NCBI GenBank assembly: GCA_963169105.1
Contig: OY720641.1
Span: 79,001,496 to 79,065,495, forward strand
DNA: 64,000 nucleotides
Direction: 5' to 3'
From: Ceriagrion tenellum
Taxonomy: Eukaryota; Arthropoda; Insecta; Odonata; Coenagrionidae
Under the pieces are notes generated by a model that was not told where the DNA came from, did not search any database, and saw only the letters and a program-made list of their open reading frames with translations. Within the stretch, counting starts at the first letter, position 1, and the number at the start of each line of letters is the position of its first letter. This document shows, in pieces, positions 34,765 to 47,486 of this stretch. A program made the position numbers and the translations under genes.

Positions 34765-34985
34765 TTCGTTATTTTCAGAATTGGATTTCGGTCCTGCTAA
34801 GGTGGAATCCTTGATCGTTTTTGAAGTTAGTGGGCTTGCTGGGGATTTCGATGGCCTCTGATGATACTGTCCAAGAATCTTTTGGCCCTGTTGAGCTGTG
34901 CCATTTGATCGCAATATACGTCATTCTTGTGATGAATTCAATATTCCGCTCCGGTGAATTTCTCTGGCTGACCAAGCTGGTTGGG
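34765..34985 (-). mobile_element. Penelope-like element C-terminal fragment
   Basis: The minus-strand 66-codon frame contains SSEAIEIPSKPTNFKNDQG followed by FHLSRT. An (R/K)EAIEI...NFN.D.G..L...W pattern is the usual end of the GIY-YIG-type region in arthropod Penelope-like retroelements. The same pattern is clearer at 56552-56838. No polymerase part is present. Assignment is from motif memory and short. Confidence 0.55.
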
Positions 34986-35004
34986 CAGTCGTTACTCGGA
35001 ACTG

Positions 35005-35292
35005 GTGTGTTTCAGAGCGACACAGAGAATATTATCTTGACGCTTCACTACATTCCTAGGACTGACAGAAGCGATAAAATAAGAGAGATACTCTGCCAAA
35101 CAGATAGGTACAAAAACTCGTTCTTTCCGCGCACAATAAGCGACCACAAAACTGAGCTCCTCTAAATACACTCCCATAGTACATGTCACCATTTCACCTC
35201 AAACAATTTTACATTTGTACACGGCTGGTGACCTACCACCCCCTGCAACACGCCCATGCGGCGGCTCGCGGTGTGGTATGTAGATGTAGATG
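35005..35292 (+). mobile_element. LINE family A 3' end
   Basis: Plus strand reads ILTLHYIPRTDRSDKIREIL, CQTDRYKNSFFPRTISDHK and a stop. A short UTR follows with ACCCCCTGCAACACGCCC and GCGGCGGCTCGCGGTGTGG. It closes with TATGTAGATGTAGATG at about 35277-35292. Only the last ~60 codons and UTR remain. It abuts the Penelope-like fragment. Confidence 0.85.
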
Positions 35293-37189
35293 CACTCTTC
35301 AAGCTTGGTCTCTGTTCCAGTCCGCAACGCCTTATAGATGGAGGAGAGAGTAGCCTGGACGGTGCGTGGCGGTGGGCATCTACTGCACTGAAGATGAAAG
35401 ACAAGCTTCCTGTCAAAACCGCGGTCATAATGAAGACATAAAGTTCAGCGTATCAGGCGATATATTGTGGAAATCAAGTACAAATGCCATGATCTCACAA
35501 AAAAGATATGAAATGCTTATGTCGAAACCGTGGTCGGTGTGAATAAAACTGTGGAAAGCGAACATCATTTTGTATTGGGAGATCATAGCATGAAGAAATT
35601 AACTCGGTCGGAGATCCGCAAAGAATTTTCGTATTATTCCGTGTGGGCACAAATTTGTTTTTCACTTCTACTCTAAATAGAAGGGGATTTTTAAAACTCA
35701 TGCATGTGGTAAGTTACAATTCCTGACCAGTCCTAATACATGGCAATACCGTTTCGTTCATTGGGCTATTTTCTCTCCTCGTCATTTCCTTCATTTTGAT
35801 TGTGACGTTTTTCACAATCAAAGTAGCATGGGGTCGTGTAATACTATTAACGCCTCAGAAAATTTTAAAATCAAAGGATAGCGTCCCTCCAAAAGATAGT
35901 CCAATTATTATTGAAGCAAAAAAAAGGTTGAATTGTCGCGGAGTGGAAGTAATTGAGATGTTCTTTCTTCTGAAATAGCGTAGTACTACAACAGCGCGCA
36001 CTGTTGAGCATTTTTAGTCTGTACTCGTCGTAGGATAATGGGTACCGAACGCATTAATCAAATGTAGTTTCAGCAGACCATCGGGCTTCCGTAATGTTTT
36101 TACTTCAAGCTTGCAGGTGATACACCCTGAATATTGTTCAGTGGACACCTATGCTCTTTAGATTTCACAAAAAAGTATAACATCGAGAGGTTTTTTTCGA
36201 AGGGGTGGAGATTTTTGAAGTGTGAGAGTTGCCGGCGGTGACCTCAGACTGGTACTAAATTGCACAGCAATCAAAGGGCAGTATAACTTCAAGACGTCGG
36301 CTGTGTGTAGTAGTTGCTATTTATGAAGTTCCTCGGGCGGTCAAGCCGCGCCACAACGTTGCCTGCACTATCATCACTAGCCAGAATTACAGCTAGGCAT
36401 GAGGTGGAATTACATTTTTTTTGCTTAAACCTGTGAGCTAGTTCTTGACGTGATGGTCACAGGCCGTGCTATATTAAAATACCCGTTAAAAGTAAAAGAA
36501 TAGAAAATAATCTCTTGCTACTTCATTAAAAATTCAAGGAAAGCCTTGCAACCCTCAAAATGTCTTCAAAAATATACAGGCATTATTTCTTAATGACTAC
36601 CATTGGCATAATTTATTTCGGCGTTTCGTATGAGTAACTTCGGCAATCTTTTAAAATATAGTTAAATAATGTAACAATACAAATATAATAAGAAATGTTC
36701 TATAATTGTATACATAATGATGAACGGTAAATATACGTGGTGCGGTGAAGTGCGTTAAGTCGTTGAATAAACATTTTGCTACTATGTGCAATCATATGCA
36801 TTCAATCGGAACGTTGAGTAGCTTCAAGTTACCCATGAAGGAGATAAAAATTGGGTCACCATGGGGAAAATTGGTAAGGTATAGTATCTTTTACGCGGCA
36901 TAATAATGCTTTCACTGAAATATTGTTGTTAAATATTGCATTTTCTCTTCGATGGAGTATGTGTGGCGTGATTTTCCTGTTCCGGTGTGATTTCCCTTCG
37001 AAAGACTTGATTCATGGGATAAATAACCAATAGTAACTTTTTTGTATGCAAAACTCCAATAAAAACGGATCATTCCTCTTATTTAATTCCGAAATTGAAG
37101 GATCAAAAGCTAAAATGTGATGTATAGATAATTTTGAATCTGAAAAAAATTGACTGAGCAATAGGTAACTTACTACATAAGATATATAA
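35293..37189. other. Unassigned stretch (1.9 kb)
   Basis: No recognisable coding or repeat structure. Frames of 60-80 codons (for example 35495-35701 minus, 35796-35978 plus) have no motif. Confidence 0.45.
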
Positions 37190-37850
37190 GATTTATTGGC
37201 TCTAGGAAAGAATTCCTTTGGAGCAGGCATAAGTAATTACAATTCAGGCTAAAATAATGACAATCACATAGAAAACATGTCACTATTTACAAGAATCTTA
37301 TCAAATCACAGCACTTGCCCACAAAAAATATTACAATTCAATGCTCAATACATTGTAGCAATCACAAAGGTAGCATATTCATGAATTTAATCCAAGATAT
37401 TTAACAAAATATTAACTGTCACTGAGATAATAAGACAGCAAGCATTTTTTAAATCTTTCTGTTGACTTAATATTTTCAGCGTTTGCGGAATCGAATTCCA
37501 TACAATGCATGAATTTACATAAAAAGAGTTATGATAAATAGACGTTCTATGGCAGGGTACCATTAATTTGTTATTATTTCTGGTGTTTTTTGACCAAATT
37601 ATCTTTATATGGCTGATAAATGTAAGAAGGAGTTTCAGTTTTTAATAATTTGTGCATAAACACACCCATTTGCAATTTTCTTCTTTGTTCAATTTAAGAA
37701 TTTTTAATTCATAGTAATACGGTGTGATATGATCTTTAAATGCTACATCGCACACATAACGTGTTACACAGTTTTGTATTTTTTGCAGTTTGGATATCTG
37801 AGATTTTGAAATAAGAGCTAGAAAGGACGAAGTATTGATTTTTAACTCAG
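37190..37850 (-). mobile_element. LINE family B 3' fragment
   Basis: Minus strand reads KSQISKLQKIQNCVTRYVCD, AFKDHITPYYYELKILKLNK, then SFYVNSCIVWNSIPQTLK. This is the C-terminal tail of a CR1/Jockey-like protein. The UTR ends PAPKEFFPRANKS-like, with CTAGAGCCAATAAATC at the 3' terminus (about 37190). The corresponding end of the copy at 32305 reads SAPRDICPRANK, which shows they are relatives. The reverse transcriptase is absent. Confidence 0.75.
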
Positions 37851-38219
37851 AAAACTGTAAATTTCAGGAAAATAATCTTTTTAACCGTTTGCTTTAAATG
37901 CAATAAAAGTATTATATATGAAAGATGGGGATAATTTTAAGCTAACTGCCTTTGTCGAGTTTTTTGAGAAGTGATTGAGAGCACTTTTCAAATCCTTTTA
38001 TGGAATGCCTTAAGCCCAGTTAAAGATTTTTTACATCCCACCGCCATTGAAGTAGCAAGCGCATTTGTGGAACATTGGAAGTATCGCATTCCAACTTCAA
38101 CATTCTTCAAGCAGAAAACGTGGCATTGATATTAGGATTTTGGCCTTCGTCAAACCAGATCAAAGAACAAGATTTATAAGGTGGTTAGTGGTGGTTTCCC
38201 TTACAAAGTAGGACTAGTT

Positions 38220-38938
38220 TCAGATATAGATCGAATACAGCGGAGGGCAGCTAGATTAGTTAATGATTGTTATGATAAACATAGTACCTAGTGTTACAAA
38301 ATTATTGAGGGAATTAGGGTGGGAACCTCGATCCGATAGAAGGGAGAAATATAGGTTAAATCTTTTACGAAAGTTTGATGTGGATTATTTTTTGCCAGAC
38401 GTTCAAAATATTTTGATTGAGGCAAACTATTATGGTAGAAACGATCACAGGTATAATATTAAGGAAATAGACTGCAGAACCAATAGATTTAAGATGTCAT
38501 TTTTTCCATGTTCAATAAGGGATCATAATAGTTGTGATAGATCAGTTATAGGATAATGAATAGGCTAAAAAGGTTTTTTCTAGTAGTGCTAAGTATCTTA
38601 ACATGAATTGTAGATACTAACTTCGCACGCAATCTCCGGCTTGATATACTCCTGCATGTCTTAGTGCCTTGTAGTGCAATTTATTTGTCGCATTAATAAT
38701 ACTAACCAGTAGTTATATTTTGAGTAGTGTACTGCATGGTATCATGTTCTTCTACGGATCACTCTCTTGGTTTGGGGTCTGGCTGCGTACCGTTGCCCTG
38801 ACTGCTTTTTGCGCCTGGCATTCGGGGGAACGTGCGCGGTTCTGATATGAACTGGGATGAGTGCTGCGTGTCTGGTGTGGAATCATCCCGTGCCACACAC
38901 CCTAGTGGCCGCTTGCACGGTATTTCGTAGATGTTGAT
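38220..38938 (+). mobile_element. LINE family A-related 3' end, diverged subfamily
   Basis: Plus-strand coding tail: RRAARLVNDCYD (about 38238), KLLRELGWEPRSDRREKYRL, then RYNIKEIDCRTNRFKMSFFP ending at the stop near 38556. The UTR closes with GTGCCACACACCCTAGTGGC, GCACGGTATT and GTAGATGTTGAT (about 38925-38938). The last 97 codons are open from 38263, though the ATG there is internal to the original protein. Confidence 0.85.
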
Positions 38939-40799
38939 ATAATTTGGTTTTTATTCAAGGCTGATTATAATCAAAATAATGAAATTTTTATTTTATGAAA
39001 ACCAATCGAGATAAATGTTTTAATCATTTTTTTTGACGAAATTTATGTTAGTTTTGTAATTAGTTTGTACCCTTTACTTTGAGAGGTGTCGTAATCTTTC
39101 CCCAATAAATTAAACGGTAAAAATTGCTGTAATTGCTTATACATGGTTGGTCAGTTTACGTTCTTTTCAGCAGAAATTTGATAACGTCCAACTGTTTATG
39201 GAAACACGTGACAGGACCCTATAAAATCATTCATTTACGAAATCCACCGGGAAACGATGACTTTCATTCGAGTAAAAAAAATGATACAATTATTTCGCGG
39301 TGATTGTGAGTGGTACATGAATTTCATCTGGCAGACAAGTCGGCGTTTTTCGATGTTCTGTTGTCCCATCAACTGAATCGTGTATCTCGCTTTAAATTCG
39401 TCGCTATCAGTTAAACGCGCGGCGTGGTGGTAATGATCGATTTAAATTCAGGGCTATGGAGCCGACTCGTTTAGTCCGAAAGGCTCCCTCGAAGGGCCGA
39501 ATCATCACCTCGGACATATATGCTGTTGCTAATGGTCGTTCTGGAATTGCGCTTGCGGTGCAAACTGGGATTTGCCATCGGTGAACCTAATATATCCGAT
39601 TACTGCTGCTGTGGCGTATCGATAAGCTGCCTTGATTTAATTCTCATTTAAAATTATGGCCTCTTAATCCAGCCGGAGACATCCCCAATTCACTCAATGA
39701 CTTTAAGTAACAAGTAACAATGTTTATCTATAGTGATATCTACTATTTCTTTAGAATTTCTGTACCTATAATGCTAAATATATATTTTTCAACCGTCATG
39801 CATTGTGATCTACGCATAGCCATATCTTAATATAGTCTAGCGATGTCTATTCCTTCCTAATCCAATGCCGTAATTAACAATTATCTTTGACGGGAATCGC
39901 TGTTAGGAGCAGAGTGCCCGTTAATGCAGAGCCATTTGACAGTGTGTGTGTAAACTACGACAGAATTTAATGGTCTCTTAACACCTCAGTGCTTTCCTGT
40001 TTGCCGAGGGCACCTCAGTTTTCTCGGCGGAAAGTTAGCGGTGTTTATGACTTTCATTTGAGTGTTCATGAGCATTTTTGCTTACATTACTCTGGAGATC
40101 TAGTTATAATTGAATATTTTTGCGTTCCATGTATCAGTAGCAGAAAATAATAGCAATGCTGGATTTGTTTGTTGAACTTAAGCTTGTAAATGCGTTGGTA
40201 TAGGAAATGTGACGATGACTCTTCTGTCTAGTGGTGTAATTTGTCAGGGAAAAGTCATTTTGATATTCTGATACTTTAAACTTTAAAGGAAACACTGGAT
40301 TTAAATAAAATTCCCTGAGGTTATAATGAATAACATTTGTTATAAATTTCTTCTCCAGTTCTTCTCCTTTATTTTGAAGTAACCTATCACCGGGGAATAA
40401 GGGGTATTTGCATGGGGAAAAGCCTGACTAATAACTAACGCTCAGGAGAAATGAGATAGAACATGTCCGCTTGAATTGTCTAGTATTTGGGTTAAAAAGG
40501 AATCTTCTATTTGCGTGTTTCTAATTCTCTAATACTCATCCTGTTTTAAAATAACCATAGAGATACAAGGTCTAGAAAACTCACTGTTAGAATAAAATTT
40601 ATTCCTGTGGTTATTAACTAATCATTATCACTTACACCTCTTCGTAAGGGGCACTTATACCACGGGATTTTACTTTTCGCGTGACTCAGTATTTTTCTGA
40701 ATGGCGAATAATTTTCTCAGAATGACGTAGTCACTGTTAGTATTGGTCAGAGGCAGTGTCTTAACTCTGGGACTGTATGTTGGCATGTTCGCCAAAGTG
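38939..40799. other. Unassigned stretch (1.9 kb)
   Basis: No coding motif, RNA gene or terminal repeat recognised. Confidence 0.45.
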
Positions 40800-40976
40800 T
40801 GATTCCCCTGGTTTATAGTCTTGCTGTGGTTTTAGCGTCTGACTGCTTTTTGGCTCGCACCCAGTGCCCGGGTAGCGTGAGAAGCTACCATGCAACTGAA
40901 TGAGTGTCACCTTCCTATCATGGAGTCACCCCTTGTCACTCACCATTGTGATGGGTGGCGCAGTATTTCGTAGACG
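40800..40976 (+). mobile_element. LINE family A-related 3' terminus only
   Basis: The block shares with 38770-38938 the words GGTTT...GTCT, TGACTGCTTTTTG.C and the closing hairpin TGTCACTCACCATTGTGATG. A GCAGTATTTCGTAGACG tail follows. No coding part is recognisable. Confidence 0.6.
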
Positions 40977-41374
40977 TCCTTTCATACATGCATAATGGTT
41001 AAATTGCCCAATATTATTGTTAATATTTCTGTTTCTCTGTAATGTAGCACATGAGAGAGTGAATCCATTATTTTCTCTTTTTTGCCTTCGTTGTTTTTTT
41101 ATTCGGTAGAATATCCACAGTGTTAATGATCTCAAATTTGTTGGTATTTATTTTGCGGAAATTTTTACAAAAGTAACTGAGTGTTCATTTCATAAAATGT
41201 AATCGTGTTAAAACTAGAGTCCGAAGGACTAAGTTCTTGAAATAAATTAAGTTCTATTCTATTCCTTCGTATGCTAGTAATTTCATGCCCCATAGCTATC
41301 TACAATCAAAATTTGCAGGAAATCAGCATTCATATTTTTGAAAATACTTTTTTATCCAGAGCTATCCTTTTTAT
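40977..41374. other. Unassigned AT-rich stretch
   Basis: Nothing recognised before the RTE-like block at 41375. Confidence 0.5.
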
Positions 41375-41530
41375 CTAGAGCCCTCTTGTTTTTAAGACTC
41401 CTAATATTCCTCCTCCTAAGAGTTTCCTCAGCCACATTCAACCAAACTTTCACGGCGTACCTCTCTACCTCTCGCACCATTCATTTCACTCATATATCTG
41501 TTTCGTCATTCGGCTCTCACCCATTCTCTC
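41375..41530 (-). mobile_element. RTE-like LINE, short minus-strand piece
   Basis: The minus strand encodes ESRMTKQIYK-like and RGRPRKLWL-like words, then RRRNIRSLKNKR. This corresponds to the C-terminal region seen intact at 47619-48699. It stops exactly where a plus-strand RTE copy begins (41531), at the word ATTCTCTCAAAAGAGAGCCG. The same junction in reverse complement occurs at 48690-48715. Confidence 0.75.
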
Positions 41531-41993
41531 AAAAGAGAGCCGAGAGTATTTTGATCTCAGGGAGCCAAGAGGGAATACACAAGCTCCTAGATAAGTTTTG
41601 TGATTCAACAGAGAGGCAGGAATTGAGAGTAAATGCGTACAAGACTAAAGTAGTAATTTTTGATTAGGAGATTGGGGAGAAAAAGCGTGTGGTGAGGGCG
41701 AATGGTGAAGTAATTGAACGAGTGGATGGTTTTGTGTACTTAGGTAATAAGTTTACTAAAGATGGACGGATAGATGAGGAGATAAAGAAACGTGCGAATG
41801 CTGGAAGGAAAGTGGTAGGTAGCATGTGGAGCATATCAAGGAGTGAGGGCATGTTTAAGGAAGCGAAAATCGCCGTGTAAAAAAGGGTGCTTCTCCTCAC
41901 TTTGTCGTATGAATGTGAAACGTGGGTATGTCAGGATAGACATAAGAGAAGATTAAACGCCGTGGGTATGAGTTATCTGAGGAGTGTTTGCGG
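41531..41993 (+). mobile_element. RTE-like LINE, plus-strand 5' part of a split copy
   Basis: Reading frames give KFCDST...LRVNAYKTKVV, RANGEVIERVDGFVYLGNKF, IDEEIKKRANAGRKV, SMWSIS, LTLSYECETWV and SYLRSVCG. These form the post-polymerase half of an RTE-like protein (YLG, ETW and LR..CG boxes). It breaks off at GTTTGCGG (41986-41993). The next codons of the same protein (CGKSRMDRVTNEW) appear 5.5 kb away at 47487. The front is truncated at the catalytic-box area. Several frameshifts and stops. Confidence 0.8.
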
Positions 41994-42589
41994 TAGACCT
42001 GTGTGCCGATGGATAAACTATCGGCGGCGGACGCCGGCAGGAAATGGGTCGGCGGCGGCGCACTCATCCAGACATAATGTATTTACAAGTATTTCAGCAT
42101 GTTTATAGCATAAATTATTCATTTTTTCTCATTACATATTGTGTTCAATTGTTTATTTCATGTAAAAACTTATTTTTTTACATTTTTATTAGCTTATGCG
42201 AGAAATTTCTTTTAGTTACAAGTATTTAAACAAATATCGTATCGTACAACGTTTATCAAACCTAATATCACACCCTTTCATTAAAAACTTTATGAGACAA
42301 ATTCATTACTAATTTACCTGTTATCTCAAATGCGAGCGAAATATTTCGTTGTAAACATATGTCTATTTCACTGTTAAAATTTAATTTATAGTTTTTCAAA
42401 TATGATTACATACCATTAAACGTTCCTGCATGTATTTTTATGGCCTCTTGCTTTCATCTATATACTGCATTGTAAATTTTGAGATCGGAGGGTTCTGTGG
42501 AAAAGGCCTCCCGTTTTTTAGATTTTTATTAAAAATTTAATATATATAGATTAATGCCCAATTTAATCAGACGAACAAAATGGCAATAT

Positions 42590-43600
42590 AAAAAAATAAC
42601 TCTTGGAATTTGAAGGAGACTCTCAGAAGAATAACACAAACATTTACAAAATATAAAAAAAAACTGTTGGGATACCAACCCCATAACCATCGCTTTAGAA
42701 AAGAAACTGGGAAACTAGAACTTAATCTAGACAATGGCTGAGAATTTGCTAAATATTTCGAAATACTTCCGAACTGCCCAAATCCATAAGAATGATTCAT
42801 ACCAAAACATCCTAATGAAAACTACCCGAATTCACAAGCACCAGATTAAGAAGAATCCACAAGACAAATTAAAAAATCCCAAAACATTAAAGCATCAGGT
42901 GAAGATGGAATAATAGCAGAACTCGTGATAGCAGCTGGACCAAAAAACACAGCAGAAATGGAACTTAAAATACAAAATTTTGGCGAACTGAACAAATATC
43001 TAATGACAGGGAAAATGTCGTTATCCATTTTATTAAAATAAAGGAGATATTTCAGATGTAAACAAATACACAGGAATTCCACTCCTTCCTGTCGCAAATA
43101 AAATTCTGTCACAATGATTTCTTGTTCAGTAACAGCTTTAAACCAAAATTGGCGAATATAAAGCAGGCATCAGTCTAGGTAGATCACTCCCGGAACAAAT
43201 TCTAAATCTAAAACTAACAATTCGGCACCAATAGATGTACAGCAAGTATATTATCCGCAACTCCGTTGACTTCAAAAAAGCCTTTGATACAGTTGATCGC
43301 GAATCTCTTGATCAAATTTTGAAAGAACAACGGCTCGACCCTAAAACACTCGCAACCATTAGACAGACGCTCACTGACAAAAAATATTAAGTAAAATTCA
43401 GGGGATAAATTTTGGAACCCTTCGAAATCAAAACAGGAGTAAGTCAAAGAGAAGGACTCTCAATATTACTCTTTATTTGCGTCCTAAACAAAGTGATTCG
43501 AGAATGGTGAAAAGACAAATTAATTAAAAAAATTGATCAATCAATCAAATTAGGAATAACAAATGTAACAATTGACAACCTGGCTTCAGCAGAAACCGTC
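42590..43600 (+). pseudogene. Dead reverse transcriptase of another RTE-like LINE
   Basis: Plus-strand words in order: IKASGEDGIIAELVIAAG (about 42880), then SVDFKKAFDTVDRESLDQIL (43262 onward, palm motif), FEIKTGVSQREGLSILLF (normally GVRQGDGLSP-like), and GITNVTIDNLASAETV. The last stands where the catalytic xADD box is expected, with both aspartates lost. Many stops and shifts. It lies inside the 5.5-kb insertion, 43 kb into the window, and is clearly an old relic. Confidence 0.8.
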
Positions 43601-43689
43601 ATGTCCAGGCGATGTCTTGCACTTCTGCAGGGGGTACTCGGCAGCGGCCGATGACCCGTCATCAAGGATAGGACGTTTGGAACGTCCAT

Positions 43690-44256
43690 GTTGTCACAGC
43701 GCTGTCACAGCGTAGATTAAATTATAGGCTTAACCTCCTAACTAAATTTCAGGAAAATCATTTCTCTGACGACGTAAAAAAACATACTATTAACCCCCTC
43801 GTTCTACGGCAGATTAGATCGCGCCAATAAAATTAGAGAGCTAGATTGTAGAACCGATAGGTATAAAATGTCATTTTTTCCGCGTACCATTCGGGACCAT
43901 AACAGCTGTGAGCGTCGTCATGAATAGTTCGAATTGTGACAATAGGCAGACAGTAAATCTTTCTCATTATATTCTCTACTTTCTTATTTATGCATGATAT
44001 AAATATTGATGTTCTTACTTATTTTGAATATGTAGTAGTAGCCTTTGTATCCCTTGCATGTTGGAACGATTGACGATAGAATGTTTCTTGGTTAGTAGAT
44101 TGTTAATTGGCGCTTTGCATGTGTGGTACGCGGGTTTCAATGTAATTTCGGTGTTCTACCGTATCATTCATGCATGCCTGGTGTGGAAGTACCCTCTGCC
44201 ACCCACCCTTTGGGTGGCTTGCAGGGTATGACGTAGATGTAGATGTTTTAGTTATT
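43690..44256 (+). mobile_element. LINE family A-related 3' end
   Basis: Plus strand: LNLLTKFQENHFSDDV, KIRELDCRTDRYKMSFFPR-type tail (about 43835-43890), RDHNSCERR. The UTR ends with CTGCCACCCACCCTTTGGGT hairpin, GCAGGGTATGACGTAGATGTAGATG (to about 44250). Together with the copies at 35005 and 38220 it shows the same coding end and the same kind of 3' hairpin plus GTAGATG tail. Confidence 0.85.
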
Positions 44257-47200
44257 TATTCCCTCTTCCACCCCAGCATACGCCCTCTCCCAGGATATCC
44301 CCAGGTTTTTGTTTCCCTCCCCTCACCAGCAGCGGCGAACGATTCATCTACGCTGTAGATTCCACAGACATCTGTGTGTAGGTTCTATAGACACCCGACT
44401 TAAACCTTTTGGACTATCAATGTTCTTGTTTGTGATCTCCCCTTACCCCCCTAGCACACTCCCCTTTCTCTCCAAACAGTTTCTGTTATCCAGCCCCACG
44501 CCCTTCTGAAACTGCTTTGTTTGACGCATATCTCTTCCGTCACCCACATTTTTTTATGAATATATTTTATACCCAAATCTTTAATAATATGATGATGATG
44601 ACGTAATATCGGGACTAGTCGAGTAAAATCTTTCATTAGTGGAACTGCAAGTGTTTTGTCCGTAATTATGGAACTTTTTCACCACATCACATCTGAATCT
44701 GTATTTAATATATTTGACGACCCCGTAGTCGAAAATTATCGTAAGGACATTAAATTAGAGTAGATAACATAACAACGACCTAAGCAACAATATCACTGTA
44801 TGTTTAGTGCTATGTTCAATTAGAACAGAAAATTCTAAGTCAAAATAAAATTAATTAGGTGGTTCATTAATGTTTCAATTGACAATACAGTACCACAAAT
44901 GTCAAAATAATTTATATCATCCTGCCTTCCGTCTTCTATTCTTCAACAATTATTCGAAAAGTACGGGAGTATCTAAAGCGCACCAACTCCTTTTTTGGCC
45001 ACCCATAATATGGTCACCACGTTGTTTAATCAAAAGGCACTCCGTTGAAAAAAAACAGTGTTGCAAAACGAAACAGGAGCCAAAGAGTAGTTTCGTACCG
45101 GAACAAAACTATGAGCTTTCTTATTCAATGTGACTTCGTTTCAGATTGAAACCTTGTCTGACTTGGTTTTAATTTCGTTTCGGAATGAAAGTAGAAATTG
45201 AACCAAATATGACATTCCGGAACTGTTCCTTCTCTCGAATAGTTTAAGTATAAGTGTGTGGGAGCTATGATAGATTAATGATTCTCTTATGATAGACCGT
45301 CGACATTAAAACGACTTGTCTCAAAGAAGACCATTGCTCAAGTGTCTATATTTGTCCTTTGTAGAGCACGCAAACACCACCACCAGATTTTCGACGGGCT
45401 TCTTTGGAGCAGACATGCGCCTGCTCCTTACTTTTAGGGAATGCCCAGTGCCTGGGAAATCCGGAGGAAAAGCGGCTCGCTTACCTTGAACCACTACACC
45501 GCTCCCCCTCCGTCAATATTGCGCCCTAGGGATAAAAGCTGCCCCTTTAGAGGGGCATTGTCAGTGGTCATCGACCTCGAGGACGATGTGGACAGAATCT
45601 TTCTGTAACACCTTTGGTAAAACAAAAGACAAAGAACAAGAGGGGACATTTTTGCTTGAGAGCCATGGATGGAATCTAATGGGCACGTTTGTTCTTCTCC
45701 TTGGGTGCCGCATATCGGATTAACTTGTCAGTTTAAATGGTCAGGGCCTCTTCCTTCCCCCTTTGTGCTTCTAAAGATCGTACCCACAGTCTCTTTGCAT
45801 CGGGGCCGAGACAACTTTTCTCCCTCTCAGATTGCCGCAGAGACGTTTATTTTGTAACCGCCAATCACGCTTATTATCTTTTAAATTAAGATTCATTACA
45901 TGTACTTCAGCACTCGCTTAAATTGCAGAGGAAAATTCATAAGGCTCCCCTTTCATTACCCATTAAGACTGAACCACCAAACTCAAGCCGGGAAATCCCA
46001 GTCGGTGTGGAGGGAGGGGAGAATGAGGAGGGGACGCTACTGTAAAACATTCCGAAGAACAGGCAGCTGTTATTAATCAGATTATAAAACTGCAAAAATA
46101 CGTTTCATATAATTCTTGAATCCACAACGTGAATTGATGTACATATTATACTTAATATCGAAAGACTTACATTTTAAGAGTGGTAAAAGAAAGAGGACAT
46201 TTTTCTTGTTTCAAGCTACGCAGGAGAAGAGAATATTCATTTCACTACTTGGATCCCCTTAGCTTAACCATTCATTACAGCCGTTCCGGAGACACTCAAA
46301 ATAACTTGCTCATGCCATGGTTTTTCAGAATTTTTTATAGGCCTAAGAATAAAAGTAAAGTAACGGCACAGCGATACAATACTATACCTATGCTTTAACC
46401 AGGCCTTTAAGTTAACTCCATTTAGGCGATTCGAGTTTCTCTTCATGTTATTGTAGTGCTTGTTTACGTGAAGAATCGGAATCTATTCAGATACTATTTG
46501 CATTATGTAAATGGCATTTCATTGAACATTACGAATTATCTATGGCGAAGAAAATAAAAACCTCGTATGCAATTTCATGACGCCGATTCCTTCTCCCATT
46601 TCCATACGAAGTGGCGAATGCACTCGCCATCCTCCTAGATACACTATGCTTGCATTGTTGATTTACTTCCTTAAACTTCGATTACCTACGATCAAAGTGC
46701 AAAAGGTGTATGTTTAAATAGACTACTATTGTTTTTATATTGAACGTAGCTAATATTCGAGCCTCCACAGCATGTATTTAAACCAAATGACTAAACTCCC
46801 GTTGTCAGACACATTTACATTGCATTGACTGGCTGGAAGACATGGAACCTCTGAGGGGAAATAGGAAGAAATAGAAGTCTTTGAGATGTAACCATGGAGG
46901 GAGAACAGAAAAAGCGCCATAGACGGAAGTTTCTTAGGTAGGTGAGTGAGGAAGGGAAATTTGGATATCACACGTCCTAAATACGCATAGTATAAAGAAA
47001 TGGAGCACTAAGGATATCCCTCACCTGGTTCGATTATGCGGCCTGTTATATCATTATTTGAATCTCCTATTTCGCTATGTTGATTAGGACGGCATCAAGC
47101 GGGAAATTGAGGATAACGCACACATGGGGCACTAAAGGCTTGAGCAGAGTAAAATCCATGCCGAGGAAGCGTGGACGTGTGGTTGCTGGCTTAAAACAAA

Positions 47201-47380
47201 ATGGTAACTTTGTTAATTCCTATCGTACAGATTTAATTGAAAGACTACTTTCAACAACACATCAAATATGGGCAGAAGAGCTGCTCTCTTTTTTCATTAG
47301 TTATTGTTTTACGTTATTATGAGGAGTCCGCAGTAATAAGTGAATATAAGTATAGTTCCGACGCATCGGGGGGAATGGTG
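44257..47380. other. Unassigned interior of the 5.5-kb insertion
   Basis: No coding motif, RNA gene or repeat end recognised. Frames of 60-87 codons look random. A plus-strand 81-codon frame (47077-47322) with KSMPRKRGRVVAGLKQNG is the only slightly unusual one and is unassigned. Confidence 0.45.
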
Positions 47381-47486
47381 GGTAAATGACCGCCTATGAC
47401 GGCGCCGCGCCGCCGACACGGAAGACCGGCGGCGCTATCGGCGTCGCGCCGTACATAATCCATCGGCGGCGCGGCGCAGCGGTCTA

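Larger units (their letters stand above)
41994..47486. mobile_element. 5.5-kb insertion with 8-bp target duplication, hAT-like
   Basis: The RTE-like copy is cut at GTTTGCGG, which is repeated exactly at 41986-41993 and 47487-47494. The insertion starts TAGACCTGTGTGCCGATGG. Its reverse-complemented other end starts TAGACCGCTGCGCCG and soon reaches GCCGATGGAT too, so the ends are imperfect inverted repeats rich in CGGCGG words. An 8-bp duplication with a TAG start fits hAT. No transposase recognised; the interior holds LINE debris (42590-44256) and 3 kb of unassigned DNA. Confidence 0.65.

Noticed and set aside
41689..41880. Independent small gene beginning MVRANGEVIE
   Set aside because: It is an internal piece of an RTE-like protein, repeated at 48354-48545 and 52808-53074.
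45440..45520. tRNA-like minus-strand word GTGTAGTGGTTCAAGG
   Set aside because: A-box-like only; no B box or cloverleaf found.
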